The notes beneath the pieces are model-generated. The model saw only the letters and a program-made list of their open reading frames with translations, searched no databases and was not told where the DNA came from. Positions 43,375-52,168 of a stretch of DNA of 64,000 nucleotides are shown piece by piece. The first letter of the stretch is position 1. The number at the start of each line of letters is the position of its first letter. The position numbers and the translations under genes are program-made. The DNA comes from Rhizobium bangladeshense (GTDB taxonomy: Bacteria; Pseudomonadota; Alphaproteobacteria; Rhizobiales; Rhizobiaceae). The stretch lies in the NCBI RefSeq assembly GCF_017357245.1, contig NZ_CP071616.1, positions 186,001 to 250,000 of the forward strand, in the 5' to 3' direction.

Positions 43375-45509
43375 CCATGGACAAGGAACTGGACAAGCTC
43401 TCCCGCCTTGCGCCACCGGCAGCCGATCCGGAGGCACGCTCACGCGCGCTCGCCGCCGCGATGCGGGCCTTCGACGACGTAGGAAATGATGCTGCCGCAG
43501 CCAAAGGAAATGCGAAGGGCCGGCGTCCAAGCTCCATCATCAACTGGATATGGAGCCCTGCCATGAACAAGAAATTCCTTGCCGGTTCAGCCCTTGCGAC
43601 TTTGCTCGTCATTCCCGCCGCCGGTTATCTCACCTTCAAGCTGACCCGCAACCAATTGCCGATCGTCGGTCAGGAAGAGATTGCGGCCAGCCGTTCGAAA
43701 AATGACGCGCCGAACCAAACCGCCGAACTGGTGCCCCAGGCGGTTGGACCGGTTACAGTCGCGCCTCCAGTTCCACCGACAAGGCCAGAAATAAGCGAGC
43801 CTGTCGAGAAACCTGCCGCCGATAGCGCGCAGGTGTTGCAGGACAGCGAGCAGCGTGCCCCGGCGAGATCGGCTGAGTCGCCGTTATCCAATTTCAGCTC
43901 CGATGAGATATCGGCTCTCCTGAATAAATCGGACGGGTCCGCCAGACGGGCCAAACGCGCTGCACCGACCGCTCCCGGTATGGTGGCTCAAGGGCAGCTG
44001 TTGGCCGAACCGATGGCTGTCGCGCCCTCGCCTGTTCCGCCAGCAGATGGGCGCGCGCAGATTCAGCTCGATCCTGATCGCGAGCGGTTTGCCAATGCCG
44101 CGGCAAATCCGATCAAGAGCGTGGCGACCGATCCGGTTTCGACCTTCTCGGCCGATGTCGACAGCGCCTCCTATTCCTTCGTCCGCCGGTCGTTGACGGG
44201 CGGGGCGATACCCGATCCGCAATCGGTTCGCGTCGAGGAGATGATCAACTATTTCCCCTACGATTGGCCGCGTCCCGACAATGCCGGTCAGCCCTTCAAG
44301 GCGACCGTAACGGTGATGCCGACGCCGTGGAACCACGACACGCAATTGATGCACGTGGCGATCAAGGGTTATGACATCGCGCCGGCGACCGCGCCGCATG
44401 CCAATCTGGTCTTCCTGATCGACGTCTCGGGCTCGATGGATGAGCCGGACAAGCTGCCGCTTCTGAAGAGCGCTTTCCGCCTCCTGGTCAACAGGCTAAA
44501 ACCCGACGACACCGTCTCGATCGTCACCTATGCCGGTAATGCCGGCACGGTGCTTGAGCCGACTCGGGTGGCGGAGAAATCGAAGATCCTCGCGGCGATC
44601 GACAGGCTGGAGGCTGGAGGCTCGACCGGTGGCGCCGAAGGTATCGAGGCGGCCTACGAGCTCGCCAAACAGGCCTTCGTCAAGGACGGCGTCAATCGGG
44701 TGATGCTGGCGACGGACGGCGATTTCAATGTCGGCCCTTCGAGCGACGAGGATCTGAGGCGTATCATCGAAGAAAAGCGCAAGGACGGCATCTTCCTGAC
44801 CGTTTTGGGCTTCGGGCGGGGCAATCTCAACGATTCCCTGATGCAGACGCTTGCGCAGAACGGCAACGGCAGCGCCGCTTACATCAACACCCTGTCAGAA
44901 GCGCAAAAGACGCTGGTCGAAGAGGCGGGATCGACGCTGTTTCCGATCGCCAAGGACGTCAAGTTCCAGGTGGAGTTCAATCCTCAGCGCATTGCCGAAT
45001 ACCGGCTGATCGGTTATGAAACCCGCGCCCTCAACCGCGAGGACTTCAACAATGACCGTGTCGACGCAGGCGATATCGGCTCCGGCCACAGCGTCACGGC
45101 AATCTACGAGATCACACCCAAGGGAAGCCCGGCGGTGATGAACGACGATCTGCGTTACGGCGCGGCAGGGAGGGCGCCGACCACGACGTCTGACAATTCG
45201 CACCAAGGCGAGATCGCCTTCGTCAAGATGCGCTACAAGCGGCCGGGCGAGGACAAGAGCGCTCTCATCACAACGCCCGTCGGCGATGGCAATGCAGTCG
45301 CCAGCGTCGATGCCGCGCCGCAGGATGTCCGCTTCTCGGTGGCGGTCGCCGCCTTCGGCCAGAAACTGAGCCGCCTCCCCGCCCTCGACACCTATTCCTA
45401 TCAGGCGGTCGCCGACCTCGCCGCAGCATCGCGGGGGGCGGATCCCTTCGGCTACAGGTCGGACTTCCTTGGTCTCATCAGACTGGCTGACAGCCTCAGT
45501 CAACGATAA
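43371..45509 (+). CDS. Membrane-anchored von Willebrand factor A protein (YfbK-like), possible anti-sigma partner
   Basis: A 712-residue protein. Residues 1-60 are soluble and charged, about 65-85 form one transmembrane segment (FLAGSALATLLVIPAAGYL), about 90-240 are Pro/Ala-rich, and about 250-700 match the YfbK-type VWA region with a complete MIDAS motif (IDVSGSMD) and TDGDFNVG. A short cytoplasmic N-terminus plus one membrane helix is the layout of anti-sigma factors. The ATGA overlap with the ECF sigma gene supports co-translation. The VWA part would face the periplasm and bind protein through a metal ion. Confidence 0.87.
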   Translation: MTMDKELDKLSRLAPPAADPEARSRALAAAMRAFDDVGNDAAAAKGNAKGRRPSSIINWIWSPAMNKKFLAGSALATLLVIPAAGYLTFKLTRNQLPIVGQEEIAASRSKNDAPNQTAELVPQAVGPVTVAPPVPPTRPEISEPVEKPAADSAQVLQDSEQRAPARSAESPLSNFSSDEISALLNKSDGSARRAKRAAPTAPGMVAQGQLLAEPMAVAPSPVPPADGRAQIQLDPDRERFANAAANPIKSVATDPVSTFSADVDSASYSFVRRSLTGGAIPDPQSVRVEEMINYFPYDWPRPDNAGQPFKATVTVMPTPWNHDTQLMHVAIKGYDIAPATAPHANLVFLIDVSGSMDEPDKLPLLKSAFRLLVNRLKPDDTVSIVTYAGNAGTVLEPTRVAEKSKILAAIDRLEAGGSTGGAEGIEAAYELAKQAFVKDGVNRVMLATDGDFNVGPSSDEDLRRIIEEKRKDGIFLTVLGFGRGNLNDSLMQTLAQNGNGSAAYINTLSEAQKTLVEEAGSTLFPIAKDVKFQVEFNPQRIAEYRLIGYETRALNREDFNNDRVDAGDIGSGHSVTAIYEITPKGSPAVMNDDLRYGAAGRAPTTTSDNSHQGEIAFVKMRYKRPGEDKSALITTPVGDGNAVASVDAAPQDVRFSVAVAAFGQKLSRLPALDTYSYQAVADLAAASRGADPFGYRSDFLGLIRLADSLSQR

Positions 45510-45618
45510 GAGAGGGCACGGCGAAAGCGGCCCCTGAATATGCGGCATCGGAAGTCAAGTAAGTTTCACCGCGAACACCAGTGTAAGCTGCTTGCCAGAG
45601 ACTGGAGGAGTTATCTGC

Positions 45619-46383
45619 ATGAAGAACCTGTTTGATCTTACCGGACGGCTTGCCCTGATCACCGGCTCGAGCCAGGGGATAGGCTACGCCCTCGCAGAAG
45701 GGCTAGCGCAGCACGGCGCCGAAGTCATCATCAACGGCCGGACCCCCGAAACTGTCGGGCGCGCGATCGAAAGCCTCAAGGCTCAAGGTCTGTCCGCTCA
45801 TGCGGCTATCTTCGACGTCACCAGCAGGGACGCCGCTAAAGAGGGCATAGACGCGATCGAAGCTGATATCGGGCCGCTCGACATTCTGATCAACAATGCC
45901 GGCATGCAGTTTCGTACCCCGCTCGAAGACTTCCCGGCGGACAAATGGGAACTGTTGCTGACCACCAATATTTCGAGCGTGTTTTATGTCGGGCAGGCCG
46001 CAGCCAAGGCGATGATCGCGCGCGGCCAGGGCAAGATCATCAACATCGCTTCCGTTCAAAGCGAGCTCGCCCGTCCCGGAATCGCGCCCTACACCGCGAC
46101 CAAGGGCGCAGTGCGCAACCTGACGCGCGGCATGTGTGCCGATTGGGCCAAGCACGGCCTGCAGATCAACGCGATTGCGCCCGGCTATTTCAAGACGCCG
46201 CTTAACCAGGCGCTCGTCGACAATCCGGAATTCTCATCCTGGCTGGAAAAGCGCACACCGGCTGGGCGCTGGGGCAACGTCGAGGAACTGGTCGGCGCGG
46301 CCGTTTTCCTCTCGGGCTCCGGCTCGTCCTTTATCAACGGTCACACGCTTTATGTCGATGGCGGCATCACGACATGCCTCTGA
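45619..46383 (+). CDS. SDR oxidoreductase, gluconate 5-dehydrogenase-like
   Basis: A 254-residue short-chain dehydrogenase. GSSQGIGYALAEGLAQ is the NAD(P)-binding loop, NNAGMQFRTPLEDFP follows, and the catalytic SxnYxxxK pattern appears as SVQSELARPGIAPYTATKGA. The APGYFKTPLN and WGNVEELVGAAVFL segments resemble gluconate 5-dehydrogenase (IdnO/Gno). Ser and Tyr are separated by a usual distance. The ATG at 45619 is preceded by GGAGGAG at somewhat long spacing. It stands alone after the sigma/VWA pair; the substrate is inferred only from family resemblance. Confidence 0.86.
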   Translation: MKNLFDLTGRLALITGSSQGIGYALAEGLAQHGAEVIINGRTPETVGRAIESLKAQGLSAHAAIFDVTSRDAAKEGIDAIEADIGPLDILINNAGMQFRTPLEDFPADKWELLLTTNISSVFYVGQAAAKAMIARGQGKIINIASVQSELARPGIAPYTATKGAVRNLTRGMCADWAKHGLQINAIAPGYFKTPLNQALVDNPEFSSWLEKRTPAGRWGNVEELVGAAVFLSGSGSSFINGHTLYVDGGITTCL

Positions 46384-46631
46384 TATAGGCGCCACGACGC
46401 GCTGTTTCAGCTCTTGGGGAAGCTCAATATCGGCGGAGCGGTGACATCGAAGCCCATATCACTGCCGGCCGCTGCGGCACAGCCATGCTCAAGCCGTGGT
46501 CTCACCCCGCCCTCGATGATTGCAAAGGTGGGCAAGTCTTTCCAGTCAAATGGCAACGAGGCATTGGCTGGCGACCGGGAAGATTTCTGATCGGCTGCTC
46601 CTTCATCAGCTTCTGCCGAAGTACAAAGTGA

Positions 46632-46657
46632 CGAAGGGCAGCGTCTGCTGCCCTTCG
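46632..46657. terminator. Hairpin downstream of mctP
   Basis: CGAAGGGCAGC and GCTGCCCTTCG form a perfect 11-pair stem with a four-base loop, nine bases beyond the mctP stop on the minus strand. A weak T-rich tail (TCACTTTGT) follows on that strand. Between 46384 and 46631 I see no supported gene. Confidence 0.68.
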
Positions 46658-46666
46658 CATTTCCTG

Positions 46667-48142
46667 TCATGCTCGAGCTGTGGCCCGGGCGGGAAGCAGG
46701 GCGTTGACCACGACTGCAACCGCGATGTTTGCCGCCAGCGCCAGCAGGCCGGTATAGACGGTGAAGGGTTCGCCGCCGAGGCTGATCAGATGCAGCGGCT
46801 TCCAGCCGGCATCCCAGACCAGGAAAGTGCCGCCGCAGAAGCCGACGAACCAGCCGGCAAGCAGGCCGGGTGCTCGGAACCAGTTGGTATAGAGGCCGAA
46901 GACGAGCGCCGGGAGCGTCTGCAGGATCCAGATGCCGCCGAGCAGCTGCAGGTCGAGTGCGAACTGCGTCGGCAGGAAGAGGATGACAAGCAGCGCGCCG
47001 ACCTTGACGACGAGCGACGTCACCTTCGCGACCTTGGCCTCACCCGCATCGCTGACTCTGGGATCGACATAGGCTTTCCAGAAATTGCGGGTGAAGAGGT
47101 TGGCCGCGCCAATGCTCATCACCGCCGCCGGCACCAGCGCGCCAATCGCGATCGCCGCAAAGGCGAAGCCGGAGAACCAGCCCGAAAAGAGCGTCTTGAA
47201 CAGGGTGGGAACGACGTCATTGGCGCTGTCGAGCTTCAGGTTGGCGGCGTGCCCCATATAGCCGAGCAGAGCCAGAAGGCCGAGCAGCAGCGTATAGGCC
47301 GGGAGCATGATAGCATTCTTGCGGATCGTCTTGTCGCTGTTCGAGGCAAAGATGCCCGTCAGCGTATGCGGATACATGAAGGCCGCCAGCGCCGAGCCGA
47401 GAGCGAGCGTGGCATAGGCGACGTATTGATTGCCGCCGAGCAGCAGATTGCCCGAACCCTTGGCCTGGAAAGCTGCGTCCGCCGAGGCGAAGACATTGGC
47501 GTAGCCGCCGAGCTTCGACGGGATCAGCGCGACGGCGGCGATCACCACGATATAGATCATGATGTCCTTGACGAAGGCGATCAAGGCGGGCGCGCGCAAG
47601 CCTGCCGAGTAGGTATAGAGCGCCAGCACGATGAAGGCGATCGCAAGCGGCAGTTCGCCATGCAGCCCGAGCGCCTTCAAGACCGCCGTCATGCCGACGA
47701 GCTGCAGGGCGATGTAGGGCATGGTGGCGATCACGCCAGTCGCCGCGACGGCGAGTTCAAGACCGCGCGATCCGTATTGGCCATGCACGACGTCGGCTGC
47801 CGTCACATAGCCGAAATCCTTCGCGCGTTTCCACAGGACCGGCATGACCATGAAGACGAAGGGATAGACGACGATCGTATAGGGCAGCGCGAAGAAGCCG
47901 TAGGCGCCGACCGTGTAGACCAGCGCGGGGACGGCGATCACGGTATAGGCGGTGTAGAAATCGCCGCCAACAAGGAACCAGGTGATCCAGGTGCCGAAGC
48001 TGCGTCCGCCGAGGCCCCATTCGTCGATATGGGCTAGCGTCTCGGGCTTGCGCCAGCGGCTGGCGACGAAACCCATGACGGTGACGAGGGCGAAAAAGAA
48101 GATAAAGACGGCAAGCGCCGTGCCGTTGATGTCAGTCGTCAT
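46667..48142 (-). CDS. mctP: Monocarboxylate transport permease (sodium:solute symporter family)
   Basis: A 491-residue protein with about thirteen hydrophobic segments and solute:sodium symporter features (WITWFLVGGDFYTAYT, then ALIAFVKDIMIYIV). The downstream position in a cluster with a LuxR-type regulator and a Cache-domain kinase matches the R. leguminosarum mctSR-mctP arrangement, where MctP takes up lactate, pyruvate, other monocarboxylates and alanine. Its start overlaps the DUF3311 gene by 11 bases, so the two are translationally linked. Confidence 0.92.
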   Translation of the reverse strand: MTTDINGTALAVFIFFFALVTVMGFVASRWRKPETLAHIDEWGLGGRSFGTWITWFLVGGDFYTAYTVIAVPALVYTVGAYGFFALPYTIVVYPFVFMVMPVLWKRAKDFGYVTAADVVHGQYGSRGLELAVAATGVIATMPYIALQLVGMTAVLKALGLHGELPLAIAFIVLALYTYSAGLRAPALIAFVKDIMIYIVVIAAVALIPSKLGGYANVFASADAAFQAKGSGNLLLGGNQYVAYATLALGSALAAFMYPHTLTGIFASNSDKTIRKNAIMLPAYTLLLGLLALLGYMGHAANLKLDSANDVVPTLFKTLFSGWFSGFAFAAIAIGALVPAAVMSIGAANLFTRNFWKAYVDPRVSDAGEAKVAKVTSLVVKVGALLVILFLPTQFALDLQLLGGIWILQTLPALVFGLYTNWFRAPGLLAGWFVGFCGGTFLVWDAGWKPLHLISLGGEPFTVYTGLLALAANIAVAVVVNALLPARATARA

Positions 48143-48329
48143 GGCGAACGCTCCGATAGGCGATCCAGGTCAGCGTCGCGGTGATCGGCACCCAGAGAAG
48201 CTGATACCAGTAGAAGAAGGGAAAGCCGAAAAGCGTCGGCTCCCGGAGATTGTAGAATGGAGGCCATAGCAGCCCTATGTACGGGATGATCAGCAGCCAG
48301 AGCGCTGCCTTGCTTTGTGGTTTTTCCAT
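48132..48329 (-). CDS. Small DUF3311 membrane protein coupled to mctP
   Basis: A 65-residue protein with two hydrophobic segments (WLLIIPYIGLLWPPF and YWYQLLWVPITATLTWIAY). Small proteins of this type are commonly encoded just before solute:sodium symporters and may be accessory subunits. It overlaps mctP by 11 bases. Confidence 0.86.
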   Translation of the reverse strand: MEKPQSKAALWLLIIPYIGLLWPPFYNLREPTLFGFPFFYWYQLLWVPITATLTWIAYRSVRHDD

Positions 48330-48571
48330 GTCGGGTACCTTTCAGACGCCGCGGGCGGCGGTCGCCATGTTCCAGTTGTCGGCGTGGAAGGCAGGTCTGT
48401 CAGCCGCAGGCCGCGGCGAGCCCGGCTCGGATCGCTCGACCTTTCCAGCCGATCGAAAGCTGATGTAACGCATGTGAATTCCTCCCAACGACTGACACTC
48501 GGTCAGCCGCGGAGGGAGTCCTATGGCGTCGGTTTTGTCGTCACAAGATGGCGCGGGGCGGAAATGCCGGG

Positions 48572-48593
48572 GCCTACCCAGAAGTGGGTAGGC
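48572..48593. promoter_or_regulatory. Perfect 9-bp inverted repeat at the mctR 3' end
   Basis: GCCTACCCA and TGGGTAGGC flank GAAG, a perfect dyad that contains the mctR stop codon. It lies about 240 bases upstream of the DUF3311-mctP start. It may be a MctR operator, since NarL/LuxR-type regulators bind short dyads of this kind, or a hairpin ending mctSR mRNA; no T-run follows on either strand. The remaining gap 48330-48571 shows no gene. Confidence 0.5.
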
Positions 48594-49245
48594 GCGGGTT
48601 TCCGCTGACTTTCGAGGCGATACCGTGATCGAGCGCATAACGGATGAGGCCGGCCGTGGTGGCGATGCCGAGCTTCTTCTTGAGGTTCTTGCGGTGCGTT
48701 TCCGCCGTCGCGGAGGTTATTCCAAGCGCTTCGGCGATCTCCCTGTTGCTCCTGCCGGCAACGATCAGCTCGAGAATGTCACGCTCACGTGGCGTCAGGG
48801 GGTCACTCCCCTCCTCCGCGCGTTCGCCCATCAGCGCGTCGAACACGCCCGAGGAGAAATAGGTGCCCCCGGCCGCCACGGTGTCGATGGCCGAGACGAT
48901 CTCGTCGGTAGAAACGTCTTTGAGCACGTAACCGGCGGCGCCATGCATGACCGAGGAAGAGATATATTCGCGGCTGTCATGCATGGAGAGCATCACGACA
49001 CGCGCTTGAGGAAGCTCGTTCCTGAACAGTTCGATCGCATCGATGCCGCTGAGTTTCGGCATGTTGATGTCCATCAGTACCACCTGCGGCTGGACCTGCC
49101 GGGCGATGTCGAGGCCCGTTTGGGCGAGCCCGGCGGTGCCGGCGACTTCGATATGGTCGAATGTTTCGAGCACCGCCTTCAATCCGTCCAGCACCAGCGG
49201 ATGATTGTCGATCAGGAGAACCCTGATTTTCGGCCGTTCGCTCAT
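48574..49245 (-). CDS. mctR: LuxR/NarL-family response regulator of the mct system
   Basis: A 223-residue regulator. The receiver domain has VLLIDNHPLVLDG, phospho-acceptor Asp in VVLMDINMPKLSG, and Lys in GYVLKDVS. The C-terminal helix-turn-helix has LTPRERDILELIVAGRSNREIAEAL. The kinase gene overlaps its start by four bases (ATGA). In R. leguminosarum MctR with MctS is needed for mctP expression; the same is expected here. Confidence 0.91.
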   Translation of the reverse strand: MSERPKIRVLLIDNHPLVLDGLKAVLETFDHIEVAGTAGLAQTGLDIARQVQPQVVLMDINMPKLSGIDAIELFRNELPQARVVMLSMHDSREYISSSVMHGAAGYVLKDVSTDEIVSAIDTVAAGGTYFSSGVFDALMGERAEEGSDPLTPRERDILELIVAGRSNREIAEALGITSATAETHRKNLKKKLGIATTAGLIRYALDHGIASKVSGNPRLPTSG

Positions 49246-50627
49246 GCGGCTTCCGCCTGCTTGCCGGCGGGCAGATTGGCCGACCTCGGCATCATTGCCG
49301 TCAGCGTCGTGCCGGACTCGCTGCTGTTGATGAGCAGCAGGCCCCGGAAATGGGCCATGCGTTCCTGCATGTTGCGCAGTCCGAGACCTGTTCCGCCGGA
49401 TGCGCCGCCCTTGCTGCCGTCGAAGCCGGTGCCGTTGTCGGAAATCGTCAAGCGGGCGCGGCCGCCGTCGCTCCAGAGCTTGACTGAAAGCTTTGAGGCG
49501 CCCGAGTGCCGCTCGACATTGTTGAAGGCTTCCTGTGCGACGCGATAGAGGGCGGTGTTGGCTTCGGCTTTCAGCGTGCCGGTAAAGCCCGAGGCGTCGA
49601 TCGTCGTCTCGATTCCCGTCCGTTCGGCAAAGTGATGACAGAGCGCCTCCAGCGCGGCCGTCAGGCCGAGATCGTCGAGCACGCGGGGCCGCAGGTCGTG
49701 CGACAGCCGCCGGATTTCCTTGATGGCGCCGTTCAGCGCCTCGACGCCACGGTCGATGGTCAGCGCTGCATCCTCGACATTGGTCCTGACCTTGCGGCCG
49801 GCGAGATCCATCGCATAGCGCACCCCGAGAAGATTCTGGGAAATGCCGTCATGCAGCTCGCGTGCAAGCCGCGAGCGCTCTTCCTCCTGGGTGTCGATGA
49901 CCCGCTGCGTCAGCTCCTTCAGCCGGCTGTCGGCCATGCGGCGTTCGTGGAAAGTCAAAAGCATGCAGGTCGTGAAGACGACGAGCACCGAGGGCACTGC
50001 AATCAGCGCGACGATCACGAAGGTTCGTCTGATGTTGGCGCGCATCACGGTGTTGGCGGCCGCGCTCTGAGCAAAGACGTCGTCGAGATAGACGCCCGTG
50101 CCTACCACCCAGTGCCATTTGTCGAGGCTGACGACGAAGGAGAGCTTGTCGGCGATCTGTCCCGTGGAAGGTTTCTGCCATTTGTATTGATGCAGGCCGC
50201 CGCCCGCCTTTGCCGTGGAGATCAGCTCGGCAATAACCTTGTCGCCGTCAGGATCGGTAAGATCCAGCCAATTTTGCCCGTGCCGGAAACTCTGGCGCGG
50301 ATGGACGATATTGTTGCCGTCATAATCGTAGACGAAGAAATAGCCGTCCCTGCCATAGTCGAGCGAGGTTAGAATCTCAGCCACCTGCTGCTTGGCGGCT
50401 TCGTCGTCGGGACCGGCCCTGTCATAGATCGCCTGGATGGCGGACAAGGCAAGATTGGTCAGGTTGAGGATCTCGGTTTCCTTGGCCTTCAGCATGTTCT
50501 GCTCGAACGTGTCGATGCTGTTCTTGGCGAGATTTGCCGATTGCCAGGTGATGAAGGTGGTGATCGCGAGGATCGAAATCACGAGCGGGACGATCGCCAA
50601 TGCGATGATCTGGTGTCGTAAGGTCAA
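49242..50627 (-). CDS. mctS: Sensor histidine kinase with Cache domain of the mct system
   Basis: About 461 residues. A membrane segment near the start (IIALAIVPLVISILAITTFI), a periplasmic Cache domain with FVYDYDGNNIVHP and WHWVVGTGVYLDD, a second membrane segment (VIVALIAVPSVLVVFTTCM), then a HisKA_3 domain with phospho-His in ARELHDGISQNLLG and an ATPase domain with DNGTGFDG and GTGLGLRNM. Cache domains of this type bind small carboxylates, which fits monocarboxylate sensing. I chose the TTG at 50627, eight bases after GGAGG; an ATG at 50678 is an alternative. Confidence 0.88.
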   Translation of the reverse strand: MTLRHQIIALAIVPLVISILAITTFITWQSANLAKNSIDTFEQNMLKAKETEILNLTNLALSAIQAIYDRAGPDDEAAKQQVAEILTSLDYGRDGYFFVYDYDGNNIVHPRQSFRHGQNWLDLTDPDGDKVIAELISTAKAGGGLHQYKWQKPSTGQIADKLSFVVSLDKWHWVVGTGVYLDDVFAQSAAANTVMRANIRRTFVIVALIAVPSVLVVFTTCMLLTFHERRMADSRLKELTQRVIDTQEEERSRLARELHDGISQNLLGVRYAMDLAGRKVRTNVEDAALTIDRGVEALNGAIKEIRRLSHDLRPRVLDDLGLTAALEALCHHFAERTGIETTIDASGFTGTLKAEANTALYRVAQEAFNNVERHSGASKLSVKLWSDGGRARLTISDNGTGFDGSKGGASGGTGLGLRNMQERMAHFRGLLLINSSESGTTLTAMMPRSANLPAGKQAEAA

Positions 50628-50713
50628 AGATCGTTCCTCCCGAAATTGCCCTCCGGGATTATGCCCTTTGTCCGACATGAGTCCAGCAGCTTGCCGGCTA
50701 AACAAGGTGATGG

Positions 50714-51190
50714 CTATTCCAGGGGCACGAACAGGCCGAGCTTGACGTCTCGCAGCACCACATTGGTGTGCATGCGGCGGATCTGCGGATTCTCAGCCAT
50801 GATCAGGGCGGCGATGTCGTCATAATGCTCGACGTCGCGGGCGGTCACGATCGCGATCAGATCGACCGCGCCTGTGACGTAATAGACCTGCTGGATATGA
50901 TCCTGTTTTTCCGCCCAGACGCGGAACTTCGCCAAGGCGTCGTAATTATCCCGCTCGATCTCCATTCCGACGATGAACACCATCGAGGTCCCCGTCGCCT
51001 TTCGGTCGACGATGGCGACCTCCGCCTTGATGACGCCCTCCTCCCGCAGGCGCTTCAACCGCCGCTGCACGGCCGAGACCGACAACCCCACCCGTTCGGC
51101 GATCGTTTCGGCCTTCAGCTGGCAGTCGCGCTGAACGATATCGAGAATGTCACGATCAAAACGATCCAGCTGTTCCATTGTCCAGTCCAT
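50714..51190 (-). CDS. Lrp/AsnC-family transcriptional regulator
   Basis: A 158-residue protein with an N-terminal helix-turn-helix (FDRDILDIVQRDCQLKAETIAERVGLSVSAVQRRLKRL) and a C-terminal RAM ligand domain (VYYVTGAVDLIAIV). It is divergent from an amino-acid ABC transporter, its probable target. The ligand is likely an amino acid carried by that system. An in-frame ATG at 51178 is an alternative start. Confidence 0.92.
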   Translation of the reverse strand: MDWTMEQLDRFDRDILDIVQRDCQLKAETIAERVGLSVSAVQRRLKRLREEGVIKAEVAIVDRKATGTSMVFIVGMEIERDNYDALAKFRVWAEKQDHIQQVYYVTGAVDLIAIVTARDVEHYDDIAALIMAENPQIRRMHTNVVLRDVKLGLFVPLE

Positions 51191-51340
51191 TCCGGCGTTT
51201 CGCGGCTCATGCGTTCCGCCTGATTTGCCGCGTGAGAAAGATTATTTTGCACATTAAATGCAGAAGAGGCAGAAATTGCGCGAAAAAACCGCGCAACTTT
51301 ATCATTATTCTTCGCAAATTCAGCTCAGCCGGACCCATGC

Positions 51341-52120
51341 ATGTCGGATCACCCTATACCTGCTCTTCGCGTCGAAGATCTTCATAAAAGCTTCGGCTCC
51401 CAACAGGTTCTCAAGGGGATTTCGGTCGAGGCCCACAAGTCTGACGTCATCTCCATTATCGGCTCATCCGGTTCTGGCAAGAGCACCTTCCTCAGATGCA
51501 TCAATTTTCTGGAAACGCCGGATCGTGGCCGCATCATCGTGAGCGGCGAGGAGGTCGCCCTGAAGACCGGCCGCGGCGAACGGCTGCAACCGCGCAGCTG
51601 GCGGCAGATCGAGCGGCTGCGAACCGGCCTCGGCATGGTCTTTCAGAGCTTCAATCTCTGGGCTCATCGCACTGTCCTGGAAAATGTCATCGAGGCGCCG
51701 GTGCATGTCATGGGCGTTTCTAGGCGCGAGGCCATCGAAAAGGCGGAAGCTCTGCTCCACAAGGTCGGGCTCTTCGACAAGCGCGACGTCTATCCCGCCT
51801 TCCTCTCCGGAGGCCAGCAGCAGCGCGCGGCGATCGCAAGAGCGCTCTGCGTCGATCCCGCTGTCATGCTGTTCGATGAGCCGACATCGGCACTCGATCC
51901 CGAACTGGTTGGCGAGGTGCTGAAAGTCATCCGCGATCTGGCGGAAGAGGGCCGGACCATGCTGATCGTCACGCATGAAATGCGTTTCGCCCGCGATGTC
52001 TCGAGCCGCGTCCTCTTCCTGCACCGGGGACGGGTCGAGGAGGAAGGCCCGCCCGAGCAAGTCTTCGGGGCGCCTGTCAGCGCCCGCTGCCGGGAATTCA
52101 CTCGTCTCAGCGCCCACTGA
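51341..52120 (+). CDS. Polar amino-acid ABC transporter ATP-binding protein
   Basis: A 259-residue HisP/GlnQ-type ATPase: Walker A GSSGSGKST, Q-loop VFQSFNLWAHRTVLENV, signature LSGGQQQRA, Walker B MLFDEPTSALDPEL. It powers the importer encoded downstream. First gene of the operon, with AT-rich DNA between it and the Lrp gene. Confidence 0.93.
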   Translation: MSDHPIPALRVEDLHKSFGSQQVLKGISVEAHKSDVISIIGSSGSGKSTFLRCINFLETPDRGRIIVSGEEVALKTGRGERLQPRSWRQIERLRTGLGMVFQSFNLWAHRTVLENVIEAPVHVMGVSRREAIEKAEALLHKVGLFDKRDVYPAFLSGGQQQRAAIARALCVDPAVMLFDEPTSALDPELVGEVLKVIRDLAEEGRTMLIVTHEMRFARDVSSRVLFLHRGRVEEEGPPEQVFGAPVSARCREFTRLSAH

Positions 52121-52168
52121 ACCCGCATCGAGCCATCACCCACAACACGAACCAGGAGAACCCTGCGA

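Noticed and set aside
46520..48037. 505-codon open frame on the plus strand
   Set aside because: Antisense to mctP; the translated product is rich in charged and Gly/Arg residues without any domain.
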